Source: Perca fluviatilis (Eukaryota; Chordata; Actinopteri; Perciformes; Percidae). Taken from it: DNA of 64,000 bases. The notes below the pieces were generated by a model that had not been told where the DNA came from, ran no database searches, and saw nothing but the letters and a program-made list of their open reading frames with translations. A program made the position numbers and the translations under genes. Within the stretch, counting starts at the first letter, position 1. The number at the start of each line of letters is the position of its first letter. The stretch lies in NCBI RefSeq assembly GCF_010015445.1, contig NC_053134.1:4460136-4524135 (forward strand), written 5' to 3'. Of this stretch, positions 1 to 64,000 are shown piece after piece.

Positions 1-16
1 CAGAGGAGACACTCAC

Positions 17-8420
<8,404 letters not shown>

Positions 8421-9190
8421 GCCTGCTAGCACACTGCTAACCACCTGCTAACTTTCGCTATTGCTAATGTTAACCCTGGCGTAATTGCATTTAAACCTTT
8501 TATTGATATATTAACCTACCTTGACCGCTACTCTTGATTAAATAATATCCTTCAACGGCGTTTATCTGCCAGTTAGCGGACAGTTGATATACTGTTCAGT
8601 TGTTCCTTAAGACCATAGACTCCAGTCAATATAAACATCACTGGTGCTTCAGACACACACACACACACACTTGTTCGTGTGGCGCTCCTACTGACCAAAC
8701 ACCGACATTGCATCCTTGTATGTCGCCTTCATAGAAATACAATGGATTCATTATATTTCTATGGTTGCACTATACTGCCATCTTCTGGAGTAAGTTAACT
8801 CCAACAGTGTCCAGTATGTCAGATTTTCTCATCAGTCCGGTTCAGTCCACTTTCACCCGATCTGTTAATATATCCTTGCTTTCCCAACACTCCAGTATGT
8901 TCTTTACTCCTGCTCCTGTTATCCCAAATCGTTTAATTTCTTTCATCATGTCCTTTTCTCTCTGATATGAATGACCTGCAACTAGTTTCTGGTACCATAC
9001 TTTGGCATTAGTACTTACCCATATCCCAACTGTTAAACAATTGTATATAGTCTTTGAAGTCTGTTAGCATTTTAAAACATAAAAACTAAATCTTATCATG
9101 CAGTTTGATTGGCAGCAGTGAAAGCTCTACAGTACCAGCATTATTAGGAACTGCTTCAAATAAAGTTTACAAAAAGCTACTACAGAAAAA
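8421..9190. other. mdm2-nup107 intergenic spacer
   Basis: About 0.8 kb between the mdm2 first exon and the nup107 3' end. It holds a short (CA)n at about 8653-8669. Block 8765-8965 resembles a decayed repeat but could not be assigned. No convincing gene. Confidence 0.5.
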
Positions 9191-9198
9191 CACGGGCC

Positions 9199-9204
9199 TT
9201 TATT
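9199..9204 (-). terminator. nup107 polyadenylation signal
   Basis: AATAAA on the minus strand, 83 bp past the nup107 stop codon. It is the first such hexamer downstream of the stop. Confidence 0.55.
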
Positions 9205-9286
9205 TTGCAAAAAAAAGATTAAGACAATACAAAAAGACAACAGGGATTCAAACACTGCTCTGTGTGTGTGTGTATTTTCTTTGTGT

Positions 9287-22703
<13,417 letters not shown>

Positions 22704-22998
22704 GATAGTGGGCTGTCAATTCCCGCTTCACGAGGCTAACGTGAGTCTTCTACTTCTTCTTTCTTTTCTTTTGAATTCCCGGCAGACTGGATGCTGTGCG
22801 GCACACTGCTGCCATCCACAGGTCGGTCGGTGTTACTGCATTCTGGACGAAATCCCATAGACGTAAACCTGTACAAATACAATGTTACAAGTAAAAATCG
22901 TTTGAAAAAGTCATTGAAAATGTTTCTTAAATTAAGGATTATTTTATTTTGGTTTTTCAAAATACAGAAAATAGTGAGAATTGCCCTCGAAACAAAAC

Positions 22999-23040
<42 letters not shown>

Positions 23041-23576
23041 AAAAATAGAATATAGGATTCAAATTACAAAGTTATTAAGATAATTTATAAAAATGCAGAG
23101 CAGTAATAAAAAGAAAATCGAAATGTTCACATCATACAAAACACAGTAAGTCCTAACTGTGATATTTTATTATTTTATTATCTATATTTTCATATATGTT
23201 TTCCTGTCTGGATTTAGCTATCGCAGTTTTCTGTGTGAGGGAGTCGTCTGTTGCTATAGAGATGATCTCTGCTCTGCTACCCCCTCCAGTCCGCTAGCGG
23301 CCGCTGTTGCTCAATACACGCACGTTAAACGACGTTACACACGGAGGAAACAGGAACACACGGTCCGGTTTGGAACCAGAAATCACGGCTGTATTCTGCC
23401 GGAGTGCGAGTAAGAAAATCCAGCAGGACAGTAGCGGGGATTCGTCACTTTTAAGGCCGGTACTGGAGCTTCGACTGCCGGGGAGAGACGCTAACTCACG
23501 GGGTGATTGTTTGGCCGGAGCGAGACAGACAGAAGAAGAGAAGCAGGGGAGACAGATGGAAAGATGGAGACCCCAG
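22704..23576. promoter_or_regulatory. nup107/slc35e3 head-to-head promoter region
   Basis: nup107 starts at 22703 on the minus strand and the noncoding slc35e3 exon ends at 23576 on the plus strand. The interval has a CpG-richer block at about 23270-23530 and a (CA)n at about 23001-23036. A shared bidirectional promoter is inferred from geometry; no TATA box stands out on either side. Confidence 0.5.
23400..23576 (+). other. slc35e3: slc35e3 5' noncoding exon with two uORFs
   Basis: Ends in a good donor (CCCCAG/GTAAAC at 23576). Spliced to the acceptor before 25464, two overlapping upstream ATGs open short ORFs: one of 15 codons (starting MERWRPQ) and one of 5 codons (METPA), both closed before the main ATG. 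The left boundary is not determined. Confidence 0.55.
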
Positions 23577-23877
23577 GTAAACTTTTCTTATTGCGTGGCA
23601 GAATGAGAGAAAGACAGACGGACAGGCAGAGAGACAGACACATAGACGGAGCTATGTTGTGTTCAGACTTAAAAATCTTAAAACTATTATGCCGTGTTAA
23701 CCAACAATAACACACACGCCATTTAAGCTTTTAATTTACGGTTTAACCTCCATTAACTAGTTCCATTACTGACTCACGCCAAACTTAATTTAAAAAAACA
23801 GCTATTTTACCGTCAACCGTTACAAACCGCAAAATGTTCCCCCTACCTGTGTTAGTTAGTTTACAGATTGGTAAAAC

Positions 23878-24959
23878 AGTGGTGGGAAGTAATGAAGTAC
23901 GTTTACTCAAATACTGGACGTAAGTATTCCTTTGAGGTACTTGTACTTTACTTGAGAATAACCATTTTATTCTAGGCTACCACCTTATTGTTACTCCACT
24001 ATATTTTAGATGCTATTGTATCACATACAACACAAAATTGCCCAATTCAGTGTTAACTTATGATATTATTGCGTTGTACTCTCATATATTGCTATTTAAG
24101 CACTATTCTTACGCTAGACAATGATGGAAGTGAAGCTAATGCAAACTACTTATATCATATTTTCTAAACTCTTCTAACTTGTTGAAGTAACTTTTAACTG
24201 TAGCTGTAAATGTAATGGAGTTAGAAGTACAATATTTCCCTCTGAAATGTATTGAGGTAGAACCATAAAGTACCTCAAATGCGTACTTGAGTACAGAACT
24301 TGAGTAAATGCAATTTCCACCTTTGCCAACAGTATATAAAGTAGTTAATCTTAGCTTTACATTCAACAGCTTTAACATAAACATGCTGCTTCCACAGTAA
24401 TGCATAGTAAATAATATAAGAATAATATAACACTAAGGTGGGCAATTATGCTGCACCATGAGTACTTATACTTTTGGTACCTTCACTGCATTTTGATGAC
24501 CATACTTATGTACTTAGTAGGGTGCACTGATCGGATATCGGTCCGATATTGACAAAATAGCTGGATCGGGGATCGGAATAATTAACAGAACCACGGGCCA
24601 ATCCAATTCTGTTAGTTTTTTTCCCCCTCTGTCGCACCTGTGTTGCATTCTGGAAGAGTTCAGTGTACAAATAAATAAGAATGCAATACATTACATCCAT
24701 GTTATTTTGTCTTAGTTAGGAAAGTAATGTTTAGTTAGGAAAGTCTGGTGCCTTTAGTCTCTTCCACATGGTGGAAGGAAGGTATAAGGTGGAAGGTATA
24801 CAGTTTATTATTAATTCAACGGTATAGAGACAGATCGGATTCGAAAAAGTCAGATCGGTGCATCCCTAGTACTTAGTTGTAAATGCAGGACTTTTACTTG
24901 TAACAAAGTATTGTATATTGTAGTGTTGTTCCTTTTACTTAAGTAGTACCACACATGTG
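23878..24959 (+). repeat. Family B repeat interrupted by a hAT MITE
   Basis: Starts CAGTGGTGGGAAGTAATGAA and resumes after the nested MITE with TAAATGCAGGACTTTTACTT. In slc35e3 intron 1. Confidence 0.6.
24518..24868 (+). mobile_element. hAT-type MITE nested in family B
   Basis: TAGGGTGCACTGATCGG / CAGATCGGTGCATCCCTA with perfect 8-bp duplications GTACTTAG (24510-24517, 24869-24876). Confidence 0.85.
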
Positions 24960-25017
24960 GGTATGTTGAAAACACAGCAGTTTTGCACTATAGCGTTTAC
25001 ATAAAGCGACCGTAAAC

Positions 25018-25384
25018 TAGGGGCTGTGCAATTAATTGAAATTTAATCGTGATTATGATTTTGGCTCCCAATGATCACAAAAACAGAATAATCAAGAAAA
25101 ACAAATATTTAGCTATTATGTTTTGAGAGTAAACTCTTATTTTCTCTTGGGTTCTGAATGAAAATAAAAAGTAATAAAGTTTCAATAGGAAAAGTATAAA
25201 GGCAAATTTCACAGTTGTATGTGTTTTTTATACTGTTGATTTATTTAACGTTTTTCACTGTTTATGTTCAATAATTGCAACATCTTTCCAGAAGTCAACG
25301 AGTAATCGTGTTAAATTATCGTGATTTCAATATTAACCGAAATTATCGTGATTATATTTTTTTTTCCATAATCGAGCAGCCCTA
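25018..25384 (+). mobile_element. hAT-type MITE (AATCGTGATTA family)
   Basis: TAGGGGCTGTGCAATTAATTG to ATAATCGAGCAGCCCTA. Flanks CCGTAAAC / CTGTAAAA are imperfect duplications. A related copy lies at about 60572-60833. Confidence 0.65.
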
Positions 25385-25520
25385 CTGTAAAAAAATGATC
25401 ATGTTAGAGTTTGAACATAAAGTTTTTCGACTTTCTAATATTCACTTTCTCTTGTTTTTGCAGCGTGAACAACTATCTCAGCTAAGTTAAACAAAGCTCG
25501 GCTTGGGTAAGCTAAGCTAG

Positions 25521-31747
<6,227 letters not shown>

Positions 31748-32654
31748 GCTGACTTACCTGTCAATCAACTGCACAGACTCCCGCCGTTGGCCACAGGCTG
31801 AAGACTCTTTATATATATATTTTTAAGAGTATTTTTTTAGTAGAGTAAGGATTTTCATCGTTGTTCTCCGACATGTCGACACATCCTCTGCTCTTCCCGT
31901 GGGTCTTTGCCCCAACAACACTGAAGCTCATCACACCGGCAGCTGGAAAATGAAAAGCTTTTTTTTTTTTTTTTTTGTAACTTAGGGATACTTAAAAATC
32001 AGACACCATCTTTGTTTTCATCCAAAGCAGATAAAAAGAACAGGCACAGCTTTCTTTTCAAAGAGCTTTTACACCGACGCATGCGAGAGGTCAAACTCAC
32101 GCCCTGTCTGACGTATCTGATGACCTTCGATGCATTTAGTAACCAATCAAAAGGAGGCTACAGGTTTATGTCATCATAGGGTGGGCAGAGTTAAAGGACA
32201 GATTCTGTTAAAGACCCTTCGAGCGAAGGCACCAAACCTTCCTCTGCTGCTGGAGGCAATATAATAATTAGTAGAAGAATAAAAGAAAGGCAGCTCAACA
32301 TAAGATGATGTAAAGCAGTACATCGTCTTCCATGTGTTTCTGCTCCTTGATTCTTAGACCAACTATCGTGTGTATTTACCAAGCTTAGTGGATTGGTCCT
32401 GCTGTTTCTGGACTCTAAACAGTCCAGTACACCTTCTGTCAGGTCCTATCTTTAAGGGATTTGTCATTTAATGAAAACGTTTCTTGCTTTAAAGTGACAG
32501 TTGCTTTATCGTTTTTAATAACTGCTTGGCTGCACCATTCCAAACGTGTATTACACAATGGCCACTTGCCAAAGGAAAAGAGACAGGCTGTGTTCAAATA
32601 CTGTATGTGTTTGTAGTGAGTTTAAACTGTTAATTTACACACAATGTACCCTTT

Positions 32655-33176
32655 AAAGGTCCCATGGCATGAAAATTTCACTTTGAGTTTTTTTTAACAT
32701 TAATATGCGTTCCCCCAGCCTGCCTATGGTCCCCCAGTGGCTAGAAATGGTGATAGGTGTAAACCGAGCCCTGGGTATCCTGCTCTGCCTTTGAGAAAAT
32801 GAAAGCTCAGATGGGCCGATCTGGAATCTTCTCCTTATGAGGTCATAAGGAGCAAGGTTACCTCCCCTTTCTCTGCTTTGCCTGCCCAGAGAATTTGGTC
32901 CACCCATGAGAGAGAGAGAGAGAGACATCATGGCTTTCAAATGAGCAAAGTGGCAGTTGGTCAAGGACACACCCCCACCCTCCAACTTGCCCCCCCCCCC
33001 TTCCTCCTCAATAGCTACAGACACAGAAATGGCACATCCTAAGGAAAGCTCATTGTGGGACGGGCTCTAGTGGCTGTAATTCTGCACCAAGGCTGAAGAG
33101 ACTTCAGATACAGTATTAGGGGACCACTAAGGTCTATATAAAAGCATCCAAAGAGCACCATGTCATGGGACCTTTT
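32655..33176 (+). mobile_element. Family E MITE in the slc35e3 3' region
   Basis: AAAGGTCCCATGGCATG to CATGTCATGGGACCTTT, flanked by TTAA-like bases on both sides. Inverted relative at 48669-49263. Confidence 0.75.
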
Positions 33177-34406
33177 AATATACCTCGACACTGACTGAGA
33201 ACGATCGTCCAACGATTTTCAAGCAGTCCCTGTCAACAGACACCTGCCAACCGATCAAACTGTATTTTCCACAAGTGTTGTTTATTTAATACGTTTCCCA
33301 AAATGAGGGTGACCAGATGAGAATGGATGAAATTCGGGACATTGGAGTTTGGGGTAGGCGCGGTGGCCTTCAGCAAACGGTATCAGTAAAACGTGTGAAA
33401 GTCAAAACTCAACACTGAAATGTATTATTTTTGTTCATGAAGTCAAGTCTGTCATGAGGAAAAAAGAAATACTGGCTGTTCTATGTAACCGTGTGACGCC
33501 TGCCTCCCCTCTGCAAAAGTCCAAATTCTTTCCTGCAGACTTTGCTAAACACTTTGTTTGGATCTCGTAATGCAGCCACGTTTCACGGGTGTTTCCCTCC
33601 CCACTCCTCCCGGTACTTGAAGTATGGTTTTTGCATTTCGGCTTGATGTTCACCAGGTCCCGGGACACCAGGTTCCATGTCAAAGATAGATGGTTTCATT
33701 TCCTTCTGTACATGTTCTCAATCATTGTTAGTTTTATTATGCTCTGAGTCTCACTCAATTTAAGTTTTTCTTACTTTTATTTTTATTTTGTAGCAGTTTT
33801 TGACAAAAACTTGTTAAATGTTGTTGATTGTGGCTAGCTGGTAGCTAGCTGGGGTTTACAGATTCTGATTTCTACTTCAGAGCCAAGCTTTCAAGATTGT
33901 CATTTCACTTCACGGTGTTGAACATACTCAGTCTGCTGAATAAAAACCAATGTCACTTTACAGTTGTTTGTACTGTTGTATCTCTGCTGATTGACCGGCT
34001 GTACAGAGTTTCCTTGGATACGGACATGCAGTGATGAGAGAAGTATTCAGATCATTCACTTTAGTAAAAGAACCAATGCATTCATTTGAAAATAGTCCAC
34101 TACAAGTAATAGTCCTGCATTAGAAACCGTACAGAAGTACGATAGTCCAGATGTTTTAAAGTGTGGTTGTATGAGCTACTTCTCCATAGTCTGTGTGTTA
34201 GCTACAGTAGATTGGGGGTCCCCAGTTTGGAGAAGCAGGCAGGAGTACTGACACGGAAGCTAAGCAATGTCCTGCAGAATGTGAACATGGTTTATTTATT
34301 ATAAGCACACCTAAAATGTAGTTTTACTGTGAAAAGCTCTTCTGTGGCTCCGAGCTGAGCTTTCAGTACCACCCTCTGTGTATGTGTGTTTCATTAACAC
34401 TGTGTC

Positions 34407-34412
34407 AATAAA
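34407..34412 (+). terminator. Candidate slc35e3 polyadenylation signal
   Basis: AATAAA in the context TGTGTCAATAAAGCTACAAT. A closer alternative lies near 33940 (GAATAAAAACC). Confidence 0.4.
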
Positions 34413-34961
34413 GCTACAATAGCAACCCTTGTACTCACTCTCACACACACACATGCGCGCACACAGTATGGCTGTGCACAGAGGATCTTTCAGACGAATG
34501 AATGAGTGGAAAGAGTGTGTGTAACATACCTATAGTCTCCTGAGGAGGAAAATCTGGCAGCTGCTGTAAAAAAAATAACTCACAGAGACTCCATTCTGTT
34601 TCCACTGAAGGTCCAGTTTAGTTTCAGCTGTTTTAACTGTTGAAATTACATTTCAGGTTTGTTTGAATTTCAATTTTTGACATACTTGTACTTTAACTGA
34701 GTGTTTCCTTTTTATACTAGATACTTCTATTCTTTTACATCTCAGAAGCAGATGTCGTACATTTGACTTCACTACATATATTTTAAATTTAAGTTTTCTT
34801 GTATTTTAGTTTGTTCTGTTTTCCTCGAGACCGCAGAGGGTGGGGGGTGGGTCAGGGTTTTGGTTCCTGTTCAGTTGTATTTGTTTGTTCTATATGTTGT
34901 GTTCAAAAAATATAAAATAAATAAAAAATGTATCATAAAAAAAGATTTGATTAATTCAGAT

Positions 34962-34962
<1 letters not shown>

Positions 34963-35036
<74 letters not shown>

Positions 35037-35037
35037 G

Positions 35038-35088
<51 letters not shown>

Positions 35089-35089
35089 G

Positions 35090-35140
<51 letters not shown>

Positions 35141-35211
35141 ATATATATATGTATATATGTGTATATATATGTATATATATATATGTATATATGTATATAT
35201 ATATATATGTA

Positions 35212-35266
<55 letters not shown>
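34963..35266. repeat. TA/TATG compound microsatellite, about 300 bp
   Basis: TA runs broken by regularly spaced TATG units. All ORFs here are simple-sequence artefacts. Confidence 0.95.
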
Positions 35267-35267
<1 letters not shown>

Positions 35268-36610
35268 TTAAACTACCCAACAGTTTATTACAATTATATC
35301 CACCTTTAACAGCAGCAACATTAAAGTGATGAACACATTAATGCATCAATAATAATCCAATAATATAATTTACATTATTCTGAAATGGATGAATACTCCA
35401 TAATGAGTACTTTTGGTACTTTAAGTATATTTTATAATTCTATTATACCTTTACTTTGGAAGCATTTTGAACACATGATCTTTTCTAACAGAGTATCTTT
35501 ATGAATAAATTGTTTAAAAGAAAGATTTTATGTTTAGAGCTTGTTGCAGACCGCTTGTTGCAGAACACTATTAAATGTGTAGCTGCCTTGAGCACTGCCT
35601 GCCAATGTGACCCAATTTTAAAGTTTTAAATATATAATTATCCACTGCTTGAATTATATTGCTATGAGATAAAACCAAAGAATAATAAAAGGTCAATATC
35701 TGACAAAAAGAGAACTTGATATGACCTAATTATCATCAGAATCCTTTGAATTTTCAGTTAGGCAAAATTTGTGGAACAACCGTGAGAGGGTCCTTCTGTT
35801 GTTCACACGGAAACCAACCCCAATGACCGATGTTTGTTATGCTACATTAGCAGGTAAACCTTTTCATGTTAAAATGATATTTACACGATCATATGAACAG
35901 CTAAACGTGTATCCAATGTGTATATTGTTTTAAGTTCACACTATGAGGACTCAATAGACACTAACTGTCAGTTCAACGCTGTCAAAATGTTTGTTTACAT
36001 CGGTTTCAGTTGCCTAGCTAGCTAACGATGGTAACGTTAGCTGTGCTAACGCTAACTCTGTTGTTATTCATTTGTGTATGCATTTAAAACGTTATAGCAT
36101 TTTTACAATACCATAAAACGGAAGGTGTAATTCAAAGCTAAGATTAAACTAGCTCGGCATCTATCATAATAATAATCACTAATGTAAAAGAGGGCTAACG
36201 TCATCATGCTAACCAAGAAGCTAACGAACGGGGTCTGCAACGAAGCTGCTGTGTGCGTGCGTGCGTGCGTGTCAGATGTTAGCGGATGGAGATTGAAGTT
36301 TACTTTTTTTGAATGTTATTTTTAACGAGCCTCTCGCTTTATTATTCCGAATTAGAATTAGAAAAAAAGTATTCCTTAATTTTAGTTAAGTAAAATTACT
36401 AATACTGTGAAAACAACGTCCTGCATTCAAACTTATAAGTATTAGCAAATTGTAAAAAAATGCAGTCAAATGTTCCCTCTCAGTGTTATCCTATTATATC
36501 TGATGTTTCCTGCTGTGTTAATGGGTATGTTGCATTTTCCTGCAGTAGATGTTTGAGGTTGTTCTCACTTTAACTCCTTTATTTACAGTTTGGGTTAGTT
36601 TAATCTACAG

Positions 36611-37087
36611 CAGGGATCTTCAACAGGGGGTCCGGGACCCCTTTGGGGTCCTCAGAGTCAATGCAAGGGGGCCTCCAAATTATTGTTAATCTTTTAAAGT
36701 TTTTAAAAAAAATTAAAAAGTCTTAACATGAATCCAACAAAATATTAGCAAATATAACTCCCCACTGCTAAAGGCTTAGTGGCCTATAGGTAAGGTAGTC
36801 ACTAAGGCCATCCACAGAGACAGTTCATCATAAGGATTCACTGTTACACATGTATGTTTAACATTTAACATTAAAATATGATTTATAAACCCATGCCAAC
36901 AATTATTAGGCTATTTTAATGGATTAGTTTTCTATGCAAAAAAGGTAGGTATAAAGGCTCTAGGCTGGCTAGGTAGGCCCAGTTTAATACGCAACTTAAT
37001 TTAATACAATATATGTAGTAGGGGGTCCCTGCTCCGTCTCTCTTTCAGCTAAGGGGTCCTTGTCTTAAAAAACGTTGAAGACCCCTG
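36611..37087 (+). mobile_element. hAT (Charlie-like) MITE
   Basis: CAGGGATCTTCAACAGGGGG to AACGTTGAAGACCCCTG, with perfect 8-bp duplications ATCTACAG (36603-36610, 37088-37095). Confidence 0.85.
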
Positions 37088-37572
37088 ATCTACAGTAATG
37101 CATCACATCCTTTAAGATCATCATATGTTTGTATCACTGCTGTCCTGTGAGAACCACGTATCTCACTTTCTATCTCACAACTTTCCATGGTGTCAGAAAA
37201 ACAGCCCTGTTTTGAACTTTGTGACGATGCATTTTCCAGCTGATCCAAGAGGCTTTTTAAAGACTTTATTTAGCTTAACAAGGATGATAATTTTAATAGC
37301 ATTACTCTTTATATTAATTTTATAGGTGCAATCTATTTTTTTTTAAATATCTATTTCTATAATTTTATTTTATTACTTCAAGTGTCTTGCAGGGAAGGGT
37401 GGGTTGGGGATCATAAAGGATGGATTATAAAGTTCATGTTCATGACATTGCAATGCTGCTGTGTTTACACTGTCAAAAAAAAAAATACGTTCAAAATCAA
37501 CAAATTTTGGAGATACATTTTTTTTTTTTTTTACTGGACAGAAAGGTGATAAAGTAACTTAAGCTGTCAGAC

Positions 37573-37974
37573 TAGGGTTGGGTACTGAAACCCAGTTCCA
37601 CTATGGAACCGGAATCGGACAGGAATAGAAGGCAAATTTCGGTTCCTCATTTTGGTTCCACTTAATGTGTCGACTGAAATATTTTCCCTCTGTCGCTCTG
37701 AAACGGACGTAAAAATATCACCCTTTCGCTGTAGTCTACCGTTAGCTAGCTACCGTAAATGTAGGCTACTTTTAAAATGCCATATTTTCCCTCTGGGCTC
37801 ACCAAAACAGACGTAAAAGCATATTAACCATTCACTGCACATGATCGCTGGTAAACATATTACATCTTTGATGTCATTTTTCAGTTTTTCAAGAATCAGT
37901 TTAGGAATCGGAATGGTTTTAGAATTACCGGTTCGGCATCGGAATCGTAAAAATCCAAACGATACCCAACCCTA
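37573..37974 (+). mobile_element. hAT-type MITE (GGGTTGGGTACTG)
   Basis: TAGGGTTGGGTACTG to GATACCCAACCCTA, with perfect 8-bp duplications TGTCAGAC (37565-37572, 37975-37982). Similar to 47309-47730 and to the ends of 25944-27388. Confidence 0.88.
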
Positions 37975-38832
37975 TGTCAGACAAATGTAGTGGAGTAAAA
38001 AGTAATAAATTACCTCTGAGATGTGAAAAAAGGGAAGTTCTCTGCGCTTCTGCAGACCACAACAATCCGGTGCAGCCAAGGCAGGACACAACCGTATAAA
38101 ATAGCAAAAAATTGCCGGTGCAACACAGATGGATTCTTATTTGATGGTTTTATTTCTTAAGGTGCATAACAGTGACTAACGTTTCGATGTAAGATTACAT
38201 CTTCATCAGAGTCCTTGAGATGTATCGGTAGTATAACGTTCCATAAAATGGAAATACTCAAGTAAAGTACAAGTACATTGAATGTGTACTCAAGTACAGT
38301 ACTTGAGTAAATGTACTTAGTTACATAATTCCACCACTGGTTTATTACTGTTATATCTTTTCAATCTAACTTTTTCGTATAGGTTTTTCCAGAATAAAAA
38401 CAAAATACAGTTTTTATTATTATTATTATGTCTGCGGAATAAAAAGAATGTTAAACATGTTCTGAAGTTGCTACAGTATTTCCTCTCCAGCCATAATTGA
38501 TGTTTATTGATGTCATTGTTTTTTGTGTGAAACACAAGCAAAATATAGATTTTTTTTTTCTTCATTAAAACACAAAATGGTAATTAATATTGTAAAGAAA
38601 CATCATTATATATACCAATAAAACTGATTTGAAATTAAAATGTTGGTTCACATTTCAACAGAGAGCTTGGCCGCCACCTGAATTTGGATTAGGACAATTT
38701 TGAAGAGATTTAAAAATGTTTTGCTTTTGTGCAACAGATGGAATATCTATTAATACAGAAGGGTTGGAAGAGTATTCAAGGATTCTAGAGATACCTTTTA
38801 TAAACAACCTTTTCTTGTTGTCTTTCCTCAGT

Positions 38833-62194
<23,362 letters not shown>

Positions 62195-63885
62195 GATTGG
62201 AGTCTGGGTCCGGGCTGAACGAGCGAGCAAGCAAGAGAGCGAATGAACAAGCGAGAGAGAAAGAGGGGGAGAGAAAAAGAAGATCGGAAGGGATAACCCG
62301 GTCTAAACAGGGGAACGAGTCCTCCAGACGCCCACCCTGAAGCCGGGACAGACCAAAACCCCTGACCTGAACGCACCCTTCTTACCCTGCCGAGGGGGCC
62401 CGAAGCCCGAGGAGGAGAGACAGAACCGGGAGGGGGGGAGGTCAGAGGTCAGGGGTCAGACAGTTGGCTCTCTTTGCGTTTTTTTGTCTGTTGCCTGAGA
62501 TGACAAAAACAAACAACTTGTCCGAATCAGAACTACAAACGTTGACTGAACACGCGCGCGGCCGAGCGGATGGCGGGACGGAACAGGAACAGGAACAGGA
62601 ACAGGAAGCGCGGGGTGAACGAACGGATCCACCTCCCGCCGTCACACCAGGGCGTTGAAAAAGTGACTCATGTTTAGGAGTTTAAAAACCTGCGAGTGGA
62701 TAGAAATTTACACGAGGCTAGTAAGGGATATGGATATGACCTTTTTTGTTGTTGTTGTTTTTTGGGGGGGGGACCGGGAACACTTCACCCTGTCGTCAAG
62801 GCAACGCCGTGAGATGGGTGGCGGGGGACGGCGAGGTTGTAACACTGGTTCGTAAACCGGTCGCCCGGTGACGCAGAGGACATGTTTTGTACACGCAGAC
62901 GAATTATGTGTTTTGAAATGTGGCCGATGGTTTGAGACTGTAGTTCTAGAGGCATGTGTTGATTCAGACCGGTACAAGGGGTCTGTGGGTCCTCCGCCAA
63001 ACAAATGTTTTCGATTTGAATCCCTTCTCTGCATTTCTACATACTGTACATTTAGGGACTACGGTGAAACAGAATAATCCAAGAAATAATGACCTTGATC
63101 ATAATGGTAAATTCTGCCAGAAAGAATAGTTCTAAACTATGTATTCGGAAAAAGACGTCTTTCTTTCTTTCCGATCGCCAAGACCTATAAAATAAAATAA
63201 TGTAAAATTCAAAAGAAAGTGGGATTTTAAAAAGTGGGTCCCCCCCCCGTCCCTAGTGGACGCCGTAGGGTACGCCATTCTCACTGACATATGACAATTT
63301 ATTTACACGTTTCTTTTACAGGTCTGTATTTTTCCTATGTAAATTGGCGCTAGTTGTTGAGGAAACAGTTGATGTTCTAAAGGCAGTAATTTGAGTTTAG
63401 ATGTTGAAAGTCTAAAATAATCTGCCACTATTTTAATAATCAGTTAATCGTTTCTAAGTCCTTTTTTTTTTTATATATATATAAAAGAAACATTCCAGAC
63501 CTGCAGCTTCTCAAATGTGCTACTTTTCTCTGTTTTTATATTACTGTAAGTTGAATATTTTTGGCTTTTGCTTGTACAAAAAAAAACGAGCACCGTGAAG
63601 ATGTCAGCTCGTGCTCTGCAAACAGTTTATAGACCAAACGATTAATTGAGAAAATAATCCGCAGATGAATTCATATAAAATAATCAGTTGCAGCCCAGGT
63701 ATTGCAGTTGGTGATTTCCAGAGGAATTAATGAAGGGAAAGTTTAACAATTGAACACTGTCTCCATTTTCCTTATTATTATTACCAAATGACACGATCTT
63801 AGACCGGATCCTGCCTGAAAATACTTAAATACTTATCAGCATCTCTATATAAAATTATAGGAAACTATGAGACCCGTAAAATAAA
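62195..63885 (+). other. upf2: upf2 3' UTR (probable)
   Basis: Non-coding sequence after the stop. Candidate AATAAA signals are near 63186-63196 and at 63880-63885. A G-run/C-run at about 62763-62771 and 63241-63248, and a decayed copy of the TAGGGCTGCAACTAA repeat at about 63410-63700, are the only notable structures. Confidence 0.45.
63880..63885 (+). terminator. Candidate upf2 polyadenylation signal
   Basis: AATAAA in CGTAAAATAAAGCG. An earlier cluster near 63186-63196 is equally possible. Confidence 0.35.
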
Positions 63886-64000
63886 GCGTTACAAATAATT
63901 TTTTATTGATAAATCCCACTGCTGTGGTAACGACAATACACGCTGTTCGACTGGCACGTAATACTTTTTAAACTAGAAGTGCACTCAGAGAGCGCAAACC

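Larger units (their letters stand above)
31748..34412 (+). other. slc35e3: slc35e3 3' UTR (probable) with embedded MITE
   Basis: No further ORF follows the stop. AATAAA occurs at 34407-34412 and an earlier candidate near 33940. The stretch contains a non-autonomous DNA element at 32655-33176 and a fragment of the GTACTT-type repeat near 34030-34180. The actual transcript end cannot be fixed from sequence alone. Confidence 0.45.
34413..38831. other. slc35e3-upf2 intergenic region / upf2 5' leader
   Basis: No coding ORF of interest. It contains a long TA/TATG array and two hAT-type MITEs (listed separately). A possible noncoding upf2 first exon ends at 35853 (TAGCAG/GTAAACC) in a low-repeat block, but nothing confirms it. 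Confidence 0.4.

Noticed and set aside
8765..8965. Small ORF MHYTAIFWSKL... as a gene
   Set aside because: No splice context or recognisable domain. It lies in intergenic sequence that looks like a decayed repeat.
34860..35309. [10 protein letters not shown] ORFs
   Set aside because: Translation of the TA/TATG array.

Overview
The window is vertebrate genomic DNA, most likely from a percomorph teleost. Its genes are split into many short exons with GT-AG borders, the introns are packed with (CA)n/(GT)n microsatellites, and there are dozens of short hAT-type elements of the kind common in fish. No bacterial or viral genes are visible.

Four conserved protein-coding genes can be read exon by exon. 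(1) mdm2, minus strand, about 17-8420: only the 5' half is present (SWIB/p53-binding domain and start of the linker); the zinc finger and RING exons lie off the left edge. (2) nup107, minus strand, 9287-22703: 27 coding exon pieces found, but about 30-40 codons in the middle are absent. (3) slc35e3, plus strand, 23.5-34.4 kb: all seven coding exons, carrying one extra base in the first coding exon. (4) upf2, plus strand, 38833-62194: all 20 coding exons, intact, summing to 1278 codons plus stop.

nup107 and slc35e3 are head to head across a short GC-richer spacer that probably holds a shared promoter. mdm2 and nup107 run in tandem on the minus strand. Inside mdm2 intron 1 there are two p53-response-element-like 20-mers, one just upstream of a TATA box, which is the layout of the p53-driven P2 promoter that closes the p53-MDM2 feedback loop.

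The rest is transposon and simple-repeat DNA. At least ten insertions can be delimited by terminal inverted repeats plus 8-bp target-site duplications. Two insertions landed exactly on 5' splice sites (slc35e3 exon 2 and nup107 exon 21), and their target duplications copied the donor. Five nup107 donors are followed at once by CA repeats on the transcribed strand. No undescribed gene system was found; the interest lies in how mobile and simple repeats have rebuilt splice sites in conserved genes, in the broken nup107 and slc35e3 reading frames, and in the mdm2 P2 promoter.
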